Source: Bacteroidota bacterium (GTDB lineage: Bacteria; Bacteroidota; Ignavibacteria; Palsa-1295). From it: a stretch of 64,000 nt of DNA. The notes under the pieces are model-generated. The model made no database searches. It was not told the origin of the DNA and saw only the letters and a program-made list of their open reading frames with translations. Shown piece after piece: positions 26,289 to 34,484 of this stretch. Made by a program: the position numbers and the translations under genes. Position 1 is the first letter of the stretch. Every line of letters starts with the position of its first letter. The DNA lies in contig JAUZNX010000003.1 in NCBI GenBank assembly GCA_030706745.1, forward strand, positions 62,001 to 126,000, read 5' to 3'.

Positions 26289-26912
26289 ATGGTAAAGCTG
26301 AGACTCGCACGTCAGGGACGGAAGAAAGTCCCGATCTACAAAATTGTTGTCGCCGATAGCCGGGCCCGCCGCGATGGTCGGTTTATCGAGGCTCTGGGAC
26401 AGTACCGTCCGCAGAACGAGCCAGGCGAAAAAGTCACGATCCTCGAAGACCGCGCCCTGTATTGGCTCGGCGTCGGTGCCCAGCCGACGGATACGGTCCG
26501 GTCGCTGCTCTCGAAGGAAGGGATCCTTCTGAAGTGGCACTTGGAGAAGAAGAAAATCGAGCCGGCGCGCGCCAGCGAGATTCTCACCACCTGGAAGGCG
26601 ACCCGCGACGGTAAGGTCGAAGCCGCGAAGAGCGATCGTCAGCGGACGAAAGACGAGATCCGCCGCAAGGCATCGGAAGCTGCTCGCAAGAAAGTCGAGG
26701 CTGCCGCTGCCGCCGAAGCTGCCGAGTTGGCCGCCGCCGCTGCTGCTGAAGCCGCCGCGAATGCACCAGCCGCGATTGTCGAGGAGAGTGCAGCATTAGT
26801 TTCTGAGAGCCCAGCCGAAGCGGCAGCGGAAGTGCCGCGTTCGAATGCGCTTGCCGCTGAAGGTGGCGAGGATTTTCGCCGGTCAGATAGCGCCGTATCG
26901 GCCGGGATTTGA
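26289..26912 (+). CDS. rpsP: 30S ribosomal protein S16 with long Ala-rich C-terminal extension
   Basis: 207 aa, more than twice the usual 80-90. Residues 1-~85 are canonical S16: [39 protein letters not shown] and [22 protein letters not shown]16 binds 16S rRNA and is needed for 30S assembly. The remaining ~120 residues are a Lys/Arg-rich helix (~100-135) and then an Ala/Glu-rich run ([19 protein letters not shown]) to an acidic end. Extended S16 proteins are known in Bacteroidota, though this is a long one. The stop overlaps the rimM start (TTGA), so the two are coupled. Confidence 0.95.
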   Translation: MVKLRLARQGRKKVPIYKIVVADSRARRDGRFIEALGQYRPQNEPGEKVTILEDRALYWLGVGAQPTDTVRSLLSKEGILLKWHLEKKKIEPARASEILTTWKATRDGKVEAAKSDRQRTKDEIRRKASEAARKKVEAAAAAEAAELAAAAAAEAAANAPAAIVEESAALVSESPAEAAAEVPRSNALAAEGGEDFRRSDSAVSAGI

Positions 26913-27430
26913 CAACGGAATTGCCGGACGATTACGTCCTGATTGCTCGAATCCGGAAGCCCCATGGGCTTCAGGGCGAGTTGGAGATCGAGTCCTTTAC
27001 GTGGGACGAGGGTCGGTTCGGCAAGTTGAAGCGAGTGTTCCTCCGGAATGCCGAGGGGATCATCACTGAGCAGATTGTGGAATCAGCACGCCCGACGAAT
27101 CGTGGTGTGCTGATTCGGTTTCAGGGGGTTCAGGACCGCGATGCAGCGGATGGCCTAAGGGGTGCGGAGATGTTCATCCCTGAATCAGAACGGCCTAAGT
27201 TGCCGGAAGGTCGAGCCTATTACGATGAGATAATCGGGATGTACGTGATTGATGATGTCTCTGGGACTGCGATTGGGCGAGTGACAAACGTTCTGAATAT
27301 GCCAGCAGGCGATGTGTTTGTGTTGGATATCAATGGCCAGGAGCATCTCGTCAGCAACGCCGGAGATGAGATAGTCAAAATCGACACGGCGAAGAACGAG
27401 GTCCGAGTCCGGCTACTGGAAGAATATTAG
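26909..27430 (+). CDS. rimM: Ribosome maturation factor RimM
   Basis: 173 aa with a TTG start that overlaps the rpsP stop. RimM assists late 30S maturation near the 16S head and binds S19. The N-terminal RimM fold starts [20 protein letters not shown]. The PRC-barrel half carries [32 protein letters not shown] and the final [19 protein letters not shown]. The usual next genes trmD and rplS are missing; a convergent gene follows after 19 bp. Confidence 0.93.
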   Translation: MTTELPDDYVLIARIRKPHGLQGELEIESFTWDEGRFGKLKRVFLRNAEGIITEQIVESARPTNRGVLIRFQGVQDRDAADGLRGAEMFIPESERPKLPEGRAYYDEIIGMYVIDDVSGTAIGRVTNVLNMPAGDVFVLDINGQEHLVSNAGDEIVKIDTAKNEVRVRLLEEY

Positions 27431-27449
27431 GACCGCGGCCGAGAAGGGT

Positions 27450-27833
27450 TCAGGCCGCTCCGTTGGCAGAGGACTCTTCCATGGCAACGCGAGACGCTTT
27501 AGAGCGAACGCCGGCGAGGATACCATAAGGGATGATAACACAATAGCCGATTATCAGGATGATCGGACTAAGGGTCAGGGCAGTCCAGCTCATCGTCGGG
27601 CTCTGCCACATGATCAAATAGCCAAGTCCAACCACCAAAACCCCCAAGAGAATGATGCGAATGTTCTTGCCTTCGAACGGCATTTCAAATTTTCGAGTCG
27701 GCGCATCATCGTGCTTTTTCGCGCGAGCGAGTGGAGTCTGGCGCGTCGGTGCCTGACGGGGTGTGGCGCGAACTGGTCTGGCGGGTGCTGTAGCTGGTTT
27801 CGACATCGGAAAGCTAACTTTTGGATGGGTCAT
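27450..27833 (-). CDS. DUF3098-type two-helix membrane protein
   Basis: 127 aa from the ATG at 27833; another ATG nine codons later (27806) is equally possible. The first ~60 residues are Pro/Ala/Arg/Thr-rich and basic. They are followed by FEGKNIRIILLGVLVVGLGY and a second helix LSPIILIIGYCVIIPYGIL, matching the short DUF3098 family of Bacteroidota (two helices with a KN...G start and a P-x-x-x-x-x-GY second helix). The family's function is unknown. A TATCTTGC box on the minus strand (about 27880) is near the -7 consensus. Confidence 0.7.
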   Translation of the reverse strand: MTHPKVSFPMSKPATAPARPVRATPRQAPTRQTPLARAKKHDDAPTRKFEMPFEGKNIRIILLGVLVVGLGYLIMWQSPTMSWTALTLSPIILIIGYCVIIPYGILAGVRSKASRVAMEESSANGAA

Positions 27834-28021
27834 GTCGTTCCGATTCCGGAATCTTTGAGTCGAGAAAAGCCGCGATCGGCAAGATATGTAACATAGAGTC
27901 CTACAATAGAGGATCAGAGAATCGGAACATAAGCCGCGGCTCGCGCTTATCCACAAGCCCTCTGATGTTCGTGACTTTACATAATGTATCTTATGGACAT
28001 TTATTCTCTGTGGATTTCGGC

Positions 28022-29137
28022 TCAATTGGCCGACTGCCGGACAACATTCAGTGAGCGCATGTTCCTTTCAGCGAACTCGAAGATGTCTTCCACATCTGCT
28101 TGTTCGCGAAGCCATTCCACATAATCTCTGACACTTTCTTCGACCTGTCGAGACGGATTCCAGCCGAGTGCCTTGAGCTTGGAAATATCTGAGCAAGAAT
28201 TTCTAGTATCACCAAACCGAAACGCTCCTGGCAGGCTCGGCTGAACATCCTCACACCCTGAGATCCTTGCGACGATTCGGTCGAACTCCGATACCGTATA
28301 GGCCAGTCCACCGCCAACGCAAAACTGCTCGCCGACCATTCGTTCGTCCTCAAGCGCCATTAGATTTGCATTGACCACATCATGGATGTTAATGAAATCC
28401 CGATGCATCTGGCCGTCTTCATAGATGGTAGGCGCCTTTCGGAAATAATAATGAAGCGCAAAGATCCGACAGGCACCACTATAGGCATTATAAAAAGATT
28501 GTCGCGGCCCCTGGACAATCGAATATCGAAGCGCGACACTGGGAATATCATAGCGGCGTCCAAAAGATAGTGTCATTTTCTCCTGAGATTCCTTCGAGAG
28601 TGCATACTGATTCTCAGGATGCGAGAAGCTTTCAGGTGTCCATTGCCACTGCATTGCCTCGCCGCAGATTGCGCAGCGCATAGCCCAATCGCCATGCTCA
28701 AGTTGGCCGATCGGGCGCGCCGTCGGCCCCTGTAATCCATGCTGCTCGCACTTATATAGCCCCTCACCGTTGACTGCCTGGGAACTAGCGACAACGACTC
28801 GTTTCACTGGAAGCTTGTGAGCAACGATGAGCTCATAAAGCAGCGCAGTCCCGACAGCATTAACGCTAAAAAAGGTGCTGAAGTCGGGTAGATAATCCTG
28901 ATAGGCAGCAAGATGGACTACTTTCTCAACGCCATTCAACGCATCGAGGAAGACCTTTGGATCGCGAACATCCCCGATTATCAGTCTTGCTTTTGGATGA
29001 AGGTAGGTCGGTATCCCCTTCAAATGTACTGGCTTAGAGAGATTGTCTAATAATACGACTTCATCGCCGCGCTCGATCAGAGCATCTGCCGTGTGAGAAC
29101 CGATAAAGCCGGCGCCGCCAGTAATTAGTATTTTCAT
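28022..29137 (-). CDS. NAD-dependent nucleotide-sugar epimerase/dehydratase
   Basis: 371 aa. Extended SDR fold: Rossmann motif ITGGAGFIGSHTADALIERG, Ser-containing VVASSQAVNGEG and catalytic YALSK (Y-x-x-x-K). A Cys pair in RCAICGEAMQWQW forms an unusual inserted loop between the Ser and Tyr motifs. Such enzymes interconvert UDP- or GDP-sugars in the cytoplasm; which sugar cannot be read from the sequence. It is the last gene of the minus-strand polysaccharide locus. Its upstream flank is a dispersed inverted repeat. Confidence 0.8.
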   Translation of the reverse strand: MKILITGGAGFIGSHTADALIERGDEVVLLDNLSKPVHLKGIPTYLHPKARLIIGDVRDPKVFLDALNGVEKVVHLAAYQDYLPDFSTFFSVNAVGTALLYELIVAHKLPVKRVVVASSQAVNGEGLYKCEQHGLQGPTARPIGQLEHGDWAMRCAICGEAMQWQWTPESFSHPENQYALSKESQEKMTLSFGRRYDIPSVALRYSIVQGPRQSFYNAYSGACRIFALHYYFRKAPTIYEDGQMHRDFINIHDVVNANLMALEDERMVGEQFCVGGGLAYTVSEFDRIVARISGCEDVQPSLPGAFRFGDTRNSCSDISKLKALGWNPSRQVEESVRDYVEWLREQADVEDIFEFAERNMRSLNVVRQSAN

Positions 29138-29150
29138 GTAATTCTTTTTG

Positions 29151-29219
29151 TCATTCCCGCGGAGGCGGGATTCCGGGTACCAAGCGCTCGACTGGATTCC
29201 CGGTTTCGCGGGAATGACG
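29151..29219. repeat. Dispersed inverted repeat, GTCATTCCCGCG type
   Basis: Arms GTCATTCCCGCG and CGCGGGAATGAC bracket a 45-bp centre with a second nested GGGATTCC/GGATTCCC pair. A longer relative lies at 52985-53085. Repeats of this form are common mobile palindromes (MITE-like) in bacterial intergenic DNA. Confidence 0.8.
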
Positions 29220-29242
29220 CTCAGGCAAATGTGAAATCAACG

Positions 29243-29752
29243 CTATTCGTCTGTCGGCTGCATGGCTACCTTATCCCCTGCGCGGTTTACCCATCCAGCA
29301 TGTCGCGCCGGGCAGCCGACAACAAGCTCGAAGTTGCGAACGTCTTTAGTGACAACTGCGCCAGCGCCAATCATGGCGTAATGTCCGACTGTGATGCCAG
29401 CCAAAATCGTTGCGTTTGCGCCAATGGAAGCGCCTTCGAGCAAGCTTGTGCGAACAGGTTCGGCATGATAGACTTTACTCCTGGGCCGCGTGTCGTTCGT
29501 GAATGCAACATTTGGCCCGACGAAAACCCGGTCGCCGAGTTCGACGCCATCCCAGACGCTTACGCCATTCTTGATTGTCACATCGTCCCCGATCACGACT
29601 CCACTCTCAACAAAAGCGTGATCCCCAATATTGCAGCCTTTCCCGATACGCGCACCTTTCATCACATGCGCGAACGCCCAGACCCGCGTGCCAGCACCGA
29701 TCTGATCCGATTCAACTAAAGCCTGGGGATGGATAAAAACTGGGTCAGCCAT
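29243..29752 (-). CDS. Left-handed beta-helix acyltransferase, WbpD-like
   Basis: 169 aa. Hexapeptide repeats run through the protein (IGAGTRVWAFAHVM, IGKGCNIGDHAFVESGVVIG, then IGANATILAGITVGHYAMIG). The loop FTNDTRPRS and the ending VGCPARHAGWV are typical of WbpD/FdtC-like N-acetyltransferases acting on the 3-amino group of UDP-sugars. With the Gfo/Idh/MocA oxidoreductase and the DegT aminotransferase of the same locus it completes a WbpB-WbpE-WbpD-like set (inference). The enzyme is likely a trimer in the cytoplasm. Confidence 0.8.
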   Translation of the reverse strand: MADPVFIHPQALVESDQIGAGTRVWAFAHVMKGARIGKGCNIGDHAFVESGVVIGDDVTIKNGVSVWDGVELGDRVFVGPNVAFTNDTRPRSKVYHAEPVRTSLLEGASIGANATILAGITVGHYAMIGAGAVVTKDVRNFELVVGCPARHAGWVNRAGDKVAMQPTDE

Positions 29753-29779
29753 GGGACGGTAAACACAGCTTCAAAGAAA

Positions 29780-29860
29780 GTCATTGCGCGAAGTCCGCGA
29801 AGCAATCTTGGCCGTGAGAGTCTCGCCTCAAAACGAGATTGCTTCGCTTCGGTCGCAATA
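29780..29860. repeat. Dispersed inverted repeat, GTCATTGCG type
   Basis: GTCATTGCGCGAAGTCCGCG and GAAGCAATCT on the left face AGATTGCTTCG and GGTCGCAATA on the right. This is another widespread intergenic palindrome type, located between the acetyltransferase gene and the 3' end of the T9SS cargo gene. Confidence 0.7.
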
Positions 29861-29877
29861 ACGGCAAAATAAGGAGG

Positions 29878-31971
29878 CTATCGGACCAGCATCATGGGCA
29901 AAGTCTCAACTCGCCCATTCATCCGAACAAGGCATATATATGTCCCATCTGGCAAATAGCCCGGCTTCCACTCGATACTATGCTCCCCTGCTGCCATTTC
30001 ACCCGCGAAGATCTGCGCGATCTCCGTGCCCACCAGGTTCAGGATCGTGATCTTGGTAAATGCGCCGACTTCTGTGCTGAAAGTGATTGTGGTTGAGCGC
30101 GCAAATGGATTTGGATGGCTGTAAAGTTCACGCTTAACTATCGGCACTCCAGTAACAGATCGTTGACTAATTATCTCCGAGAGAGGACGACGCCAGACAC
30201 CCGAACCATACGTCCCGGCGAAGATATCAGTGCCGCCAATAATCAGACTGGTGACAAAAGCATTATCAAGACCGGCATTCGCTACGCTCCAACTCATACC
30301 TCCGTTTGTTGAGTAAAACACGCCACTACTCGTCCCGGCAAAGACATTACTCCCAACGGCTGCCAATGTATACACAACAATGTTCGAAAGACCCGTATTG
30401 GAGATATTCCACGTCAAGCCTCGGTCCGTGGATCGGAAGACACCGCCGAAGGTCCCGGCAAGCACATCGCTCCCACTAGTGATGAGCGAATAGACATCGG
30501 GATTGGTGAGGCCTGAATTAGCGGCGGCCCAACTGGCACCGCTATCCGTTGAACGGAATGCTCCTCCGCCATTCGTACCAGCGAAGAGATAGGTGCCACT
30601 CTTTACCAATGCGCGAACGGAAGTAATACTCAGTCCACTGTTCACTGCCACCCAGCTTGCTCCTCGATTCGTAGATCGAAACACTCCATTGATGCCAGTC
30701 CCGGCATAAAGATCGGAGCCATCCAGCAGCAGCGCACGGACGTTAGCGTCGGTCAAGCCTGAACTTGCGGGAGTCCAGCTTGCACCGGAGTTGGTTGAAT
30801 GATAGACACCGCCGGAAGTCCCCGCAAAAAGATCGGTATCATCCGAAGCAATAACAGCGATATTGTTTGCATCGAATGAGTTGAGACCACTCGCTGCAGG
30901 TTTCCAGGTAGCACCCTCATCGGTGGTAGAAAAAATACCCTCGCCATCCGTGCCCGCAAAGAGCTTTGTGCCCATTAGTGCCAGATCGTAGACATCGGTG
31001 TTTGTCAGGCCCGAGTTTGTCGATCTCCATTGCGCACCCGAATCAACAGTAATATAGACACCACCGCCGCCCAGACCGGCCAATAGATACGTCCTCCCAA
31101 TCCCAGCAAATGCGTACACTGGATAGTTCGATGGCAATCCGGTATTCTGCAGGCTCCAACTTCGACCGGTGTCACTCGAATAATAGATCCCGCCACTGGT
31201 GGCACCAGCATATAGCTTCGAACCGAGCACGGCAAAAGCGTACACGGGTTTACTGATGGGTAGTCCATTATTGATCGGGCTCCATGACTCTCCTTTATCG
31301 CTCGAACGAAGGAGGCCGCTTCCTCCTCCAGCCGCGGCAAACAGGTAGGGGCCATTTACTGCAAGCGCATTGATCGTGATATTCTCGATCCCGGACCGCA
31401 CAGGAATCCAGCTTGCTCCACTATCCGTCGACCGAAATACTCCGGCGTTCGTACCTGCGTATAGAATAGTCCCATTCACGACGAGAGCATGGATGACCGT
31501 GTTCGTCAGTCCTGAATTTGCAGACGTCCAGTGCCCACCATTGTCACTGGAGAGAAACACCCCCACATCAGTGCCGGCATAAATGGCTGTGTCACGCGCC
31601 GCCATGGTAAGGACTTCGCTCGTTGCGAGTCCGCTGCTGGCGCTTGTCCAGGTTATTCCATCGTCACTCGAACGAAACACGCCACCGTAGGTAGCAGCGT
31701 AGAGATAGTCCCCGCTTGCAAGCAGTTCGCGAACATCGAGATCGCCTAATCCGGCATTGACCATTCTCCAGCTGTTGCCGTTGTTCGTGGACCGGAACAC
31801 TCCGCCGGTATATGTTCCTGCGAAGAGATAATGACCTTGTACCGCGAAAGTCTGGATAAAACCGCCGACTGGGCCGTCCGTTTGCACCCATTGAGCGCAT
31901 AGCGGCATTGGCGCGAACGCGAACGCCGCGAAGATAGCAACTGCAATGTATCGACTCGGGACTTTGAACAT
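29878..31971 (-). CDS. T9SS cargo protein with BNR/YCF48-like beta-propeller repeats
   Basis: 697 aa. Signal peptide (IAVAIFAAFAFAPMPLCAQ). The body is built of about twelve ~45-residue units, each with an FAGT-x-x-GVFRST-D-G-x-SW core, the Asp-box/BNR pattern of beta-propellers (VYHSTNSGASWTPASSGL is one). From about residue 615 the chain carries a T9SS type A sorting domain: YSHPNPFARSTTITFSTEV, NLVGTEIAQIFAGEM, WKPGYLPDGTYICLVRMNGR and the end LPMMLVR. The propeller may bind glycans or proteins outside the cell. It lies within the polysaccharide locus in the same direction. Confidence 0.85.
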   Translation of the reverse strand: MFKVPSRYIAVAIFAAFAFAPMPLCAQWVQTDGPVGGFIQTFAVQGHYLFAGTYTGGVFRSTNNGNSWRMVNAGLGDLDVRELLASGDYLYAATYGGVFRSSDDGITWTSASSGLATSEVLTMAARDTAIYAGTDVGVFLSSDNGGHWTSANSGLTNTVIHALVVNGTILYAGTNAGVFRSTDSGASWIPVRSGIENITINALAVNGPYLFAAAGGGSGLLRSSDKGESWSPINNGLPISKPVYAFAVLGSKLYAGATSGGIYYSSDTGRSWSLQNTGLPSNYPVYAFAGIGRTYLLAGLGGGGVYITVDSGAQWRSTNSGLTNTDVYDLALMGTKLFAGTDGEGIFSTTDEGATWKPAASGLNSFDANNIAVIASDDTDLFAGTSGGVYHSTNSGASWTPASSGLTDANVRALLLDGSDLYAGTGINGVFRSTNRGASWVAVNSGLSITSVRALVKSGTYLFAGTNGGGAFRSTDSGASWAAANSGLTNPDVYSLITSGSDVLAGTFGGVFRSTDRGLTWNISNTGLSNIVVYTLAAVGSNVFAGTSSGVFYSTNGGMSWSVANAGLDNAFVTSLIIGGTDIFAGTYGSGVWRRPLSEIISQRSVTGVPIVKRELYSHPNPFARSTTITFSTEVGAFTKITILNLVGTEIAQIFAGEMAAGEHSIEWKPGYLPDGTYICLVRMNGRVETLPMMLVR

Positions 31972-32009
31972 AGAGTTAACCGAAGTCGATGAGGCGATGA
32001 ATGGTGCCC

Positions 32010-33017
32010 CTAGTTGTCACGCCTCGCTTCCTTCATGATCATTTCCAGCAGCCGTACAACCTCAACGCCGATCGCTCCGCCATTGATCGGTTTCTTCCCA
32101 CTCTCGATGCAATCGACGAAGTGGCGGCACTCAGCGGCCAGCGGCTCATGTCGCGGCAGTGTCGGAATGAAGATGTCTCCGGGACGGTATGTGAGTTCGG
32201 CGGATCCGGACTCATCGGCACCGATGCGGGTGTCCACGGCGGCGGAATAGATCTTGACTTTCTCGGCCGGCTGCATATCGTCGAATACGACAGTGCCATG
32301 CTCAGCCGAGATTTGCATGAGGCGCACTTTGTTCGACGTGACCCAACTCACGTGAACATGGGCTGTCATGCCACATTCGAACTCGATGAAGATATGAGTC
32401 AGATCAGCAAGTTTCTCTTTAACGAAACTACCGGCCATGACGCGCATGGACCGAACGTCGGTTGGAAGTCCGGTTTGCCACATCAGATAAATCAGGATTG
32501 ATAGATCGTGCGGCGCCAAATCCCACACCACATCGACTTCGGATGCTGGGGGTCCAAGATTGATGCGAATTGAATCGATATGGAATAATCGACCAAGATT
32601 CCCACTGGAAATTCGAGTTGCGAGCCACTCGACTGCCGGCGAGAATTGATAGACATGACCGACAGTCAGTACTTTGCCGAGGGAGTCCGCAAGATCACGA
32701 AGTTTTCGCGCGTCGTCATATGAATATGCCATCGGCTTCTCGATCATGGCATGCTTGCCGCTTTCGAGGACGCGGCGACCCACATCGTAATGAGTCGGTA
32801 CAGGCGTCGCAACGACGACGGCGTCGATCTCCGGATCGGCGAGGATGCTCTCCATGTCGTCCGTCGTCCGAATGTGCGGGTACCGTTTAGAGACGAAGGA
32901 GAGTCTCCCCTGCTTCTTGTCCGCTACGGCCGCGACGACCGCGCTCTCGGTATCGTTAAATGCGCGAACGAGGTTCGATCCCCAATAGCCCGCTCCGATA
33001 ATGCCAATTCTTACCAT
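32010..33017 (-). CDS. Gfo/Idh/MocA-family oxidoreductase, WbpB-like
   Basis: 335 aa. The N-terminal Rossmann domain begins MVRIGIIGAGYWGSNLVRAF, binding NAD(P). The sugar-binding motif is HAMIEKPMAY (EKP), followed by VGHVYQFSPAVEWL and the His region WDLAPHDLSILIYL in the C-terminal domain. In the Wbp route such an enzyme oxidises the 3-OH of UDP-GlcNAcA to the keto sugar used by the WbpE aminotransferase. That substrate is inferred from the company of the DegT and hexapeptide genes. Confidence 0.85.
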   Translation of the reverse strand: MVRIGIIGAGYWGSNLVRAFNDTESAVVAAVADKKQGRLSFVSKRYPHIRTTDDMESILADPEIDAVVVATPVPTHYDVGRRVLESGKHAMIEKPMAYSYDDARKLRDLADSLGKVLTVGHVYQFSPAVEWLATRISSGNLGRLFHIDSIRINLGPPASEVDVVWDLAPHDLSILIYLMWQTGLPTDVRSMRVMAGSFVKEKLADLTHIFIEFECGMTAHVHVSWVTSNKVRLMQISAEHGTVVFDDMQPAEKVKIYSAAVDTRIGADESGSAELTYRPGDIFIPTLPRHEPLAAECRHFVDCIESGKKPINGGAIGVEVVRLLEMIMKEARRDN

Positions 33018-33026
33018 GCTACGTTG

Positions 33027-34484
33027 TTAACCTCCACCCTTTCCTGTTAGCACTACACCAACTGTTCGAAGAATAATCGCGGCATCGAGCCAGAGCGAGA
33101 TGTTATGGATGTAGTACAAATCCAAGATCACCATATCGTTGAAGCTCACGGATGAGCGGCCGCTCACTTGCCAGAGTCCTGTCATTCCGGGCCGAACGGC
33201 AAACCGCTCCTTGTGCCAGGCGGCATACTGTTCGAACTCATACGGCAGACATGGACGTGGACCAACCAAACTCATGTCGCCTCGCAAAACATTGTATAAC
33301 TGAGGCAACTCGTCAAGTGAATGGCGTCGAAGCCAACGCCCGATGGGCGTAATACGCGGGTCGTTTTCCAGCTTCCCAGTCGGGCGCGTACCAAGTTGAA
33401 TATGCTGTGCTACGTGTTCGCGGTGGAGTTCATCGCTCGGGCCGAGTTGCATCGTTCGGAATTTGAACCAGCGAAATCGCTCACCATGTTGACCAATCAC
33501 TTCCGTGCTAAAGAAAATAGGCCCACGACTTCCAAGTTTGATCGCAACGACAATGATTGCAAGGAATGGCGACAAAAGAACCAATCCGATGATGGTGCCG
33601 ACGAGATCGACAAAGCGCTTCAGCGAGGTTGAGTAGAATCCATGCAGTCCATGTGAGATTGGCGCTGCCGTGACGTTCAGGAACTCGGATGTACTTTTAG
33701 TCACCCGCTCGTGGATGACTTTGAAATGATCGCTGAGCAAATGAATCGGCACGCCTGTCTCCCGTGCTTCACCAATGAGCCGAACGACGTCCTCGTATGG
33801 AAGGTCATTCTCGGCCACAACAACTTCGTGGATATTGTATTTCAGAACAAACTCCTTTAGGAGTGGTACAGTCGTGAGCAGAAGAGCCGCAGAAGAATCC
33901 TGCGAGAGCGAGCCACCTTGATCGACCATCGCGACAATCTCGAAGGGATGGATTCGGCCGCTGGTGCTCTCGGCCAGCAGAGCGCGCGCCTCCTCACCGG
34001 CACCGACCAAAAGAATGCGGCGGGCCTCGATTCCCGTGATGGCTGGAAGCAACAGCTTCCGATAGAGTACGATGCGAAAAAATGATAGCAGTACAAGCGA
34101 CGAAACGGTGAACAGGAACAGGTTTGTCCGACTATGCTGAATCCAATCTTCGCGCAAGAAAAACAGTACGGCAATCAGCAATAACGCATTGATTAGTAAC
34201 GCCCGGGCAAGCTGAGCAAATTGGGAGACACCCGTCGAATAGACCTTGTATTTATAGAGAAGATGTTGGCGAAAGATAAGCACCAGCAACGGGAAAGATG
34301 CATAGAGAATCGCGACACGTAAGATATACTCGCCAAGCGAATGTTCGACATCATAAGAATCGAAGCCGGCGAAATAATGCAACAAGAGCGTTGTGACCGC
34401 CGCCAGCGTGACCGCGACGAAATCGAGGAGGACCAGTGAAATTTTCGGCCAGCCGTGCCGGCGAATCGCAGTTTCGAAAATCAC
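33027..34484 (-). CDS. Polyprenyl-phosphate sugar phosphotransferase (WbaP/WcaJ-like)
   Basis: 485 aa with a GTG start that overlaps the aminotransferase stop (GTGA). Four N-terminal transmembrane helices, a CoA-binding-like central domain (RRILLVGAGEEARALLAE), a fifth helix (LVGTIIGLVLLSPFLAIIVV) and the catalytic C-terminal domain: KLGSRGPIFFSTEVIGQHGE, FKFRTM, RRHSLDELPQLYNVLRGDMS, LVGPRPCLPYE and KPGMTGLWQVSGR-like RPGMTGLWQVSGR. Such enzymes transfer sugar-1-phosphate from UDP-sugar to undecaprenyl phosphate, the first membrane step of exopolysaccharide or O-antigen synthesis. Confidence 0.93.
   Translation of the reverse strand: MIFETAIRRHGWPKISLVLLDFVAVTLAAVTTLLLHYFAGFDSYDVEHSLGEYILRVAILYASFPLLVLIFRQHLLYKYKVYSTGVSQFAQLARALLINALLLIAVLFFLREDWIQHSRTNLFLFTVSSLVLLSFFRIVLYRKLLLPAITGIEARRILLVGAGEEARALLAESTSGRIHPFEIVAMVDQGGSLSQDSSAALLLTTVPLLKEFVLKYNIHEVVVAENDLPYEDVVRLIGEARETGVPIHLLSDHFKVIHERVTKSTSEFLNVTAAPISHGLHGFYSTSLKRFVDLVGTIIGLVLLSPFLAIIVVAIKLGSRGPIFFSTEVIGQHGERFRWFKFRTMQLGPSDELHREHVAQHIQLGTRPTGKLENDPRITPIGRWLRRHSLDELPQLYNVLRGDMSLVGPRPCLPYEFEQYAAWHKERFAVRPGMTGLWQVSGRSSVSFNDMVILDLYYIHNISLWLDAAIILRTVGVVLTGKGGG

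Noticed and set aside
29878-31971. A possible short-unit tandem repeat or CRISPR-like array in the T9SS propeller gene
   Set aside because: The periodicity (about 135 bp) is that of ~45-residue protein repeats with diverged DNA, not identical DNA repeats with unique spacers.
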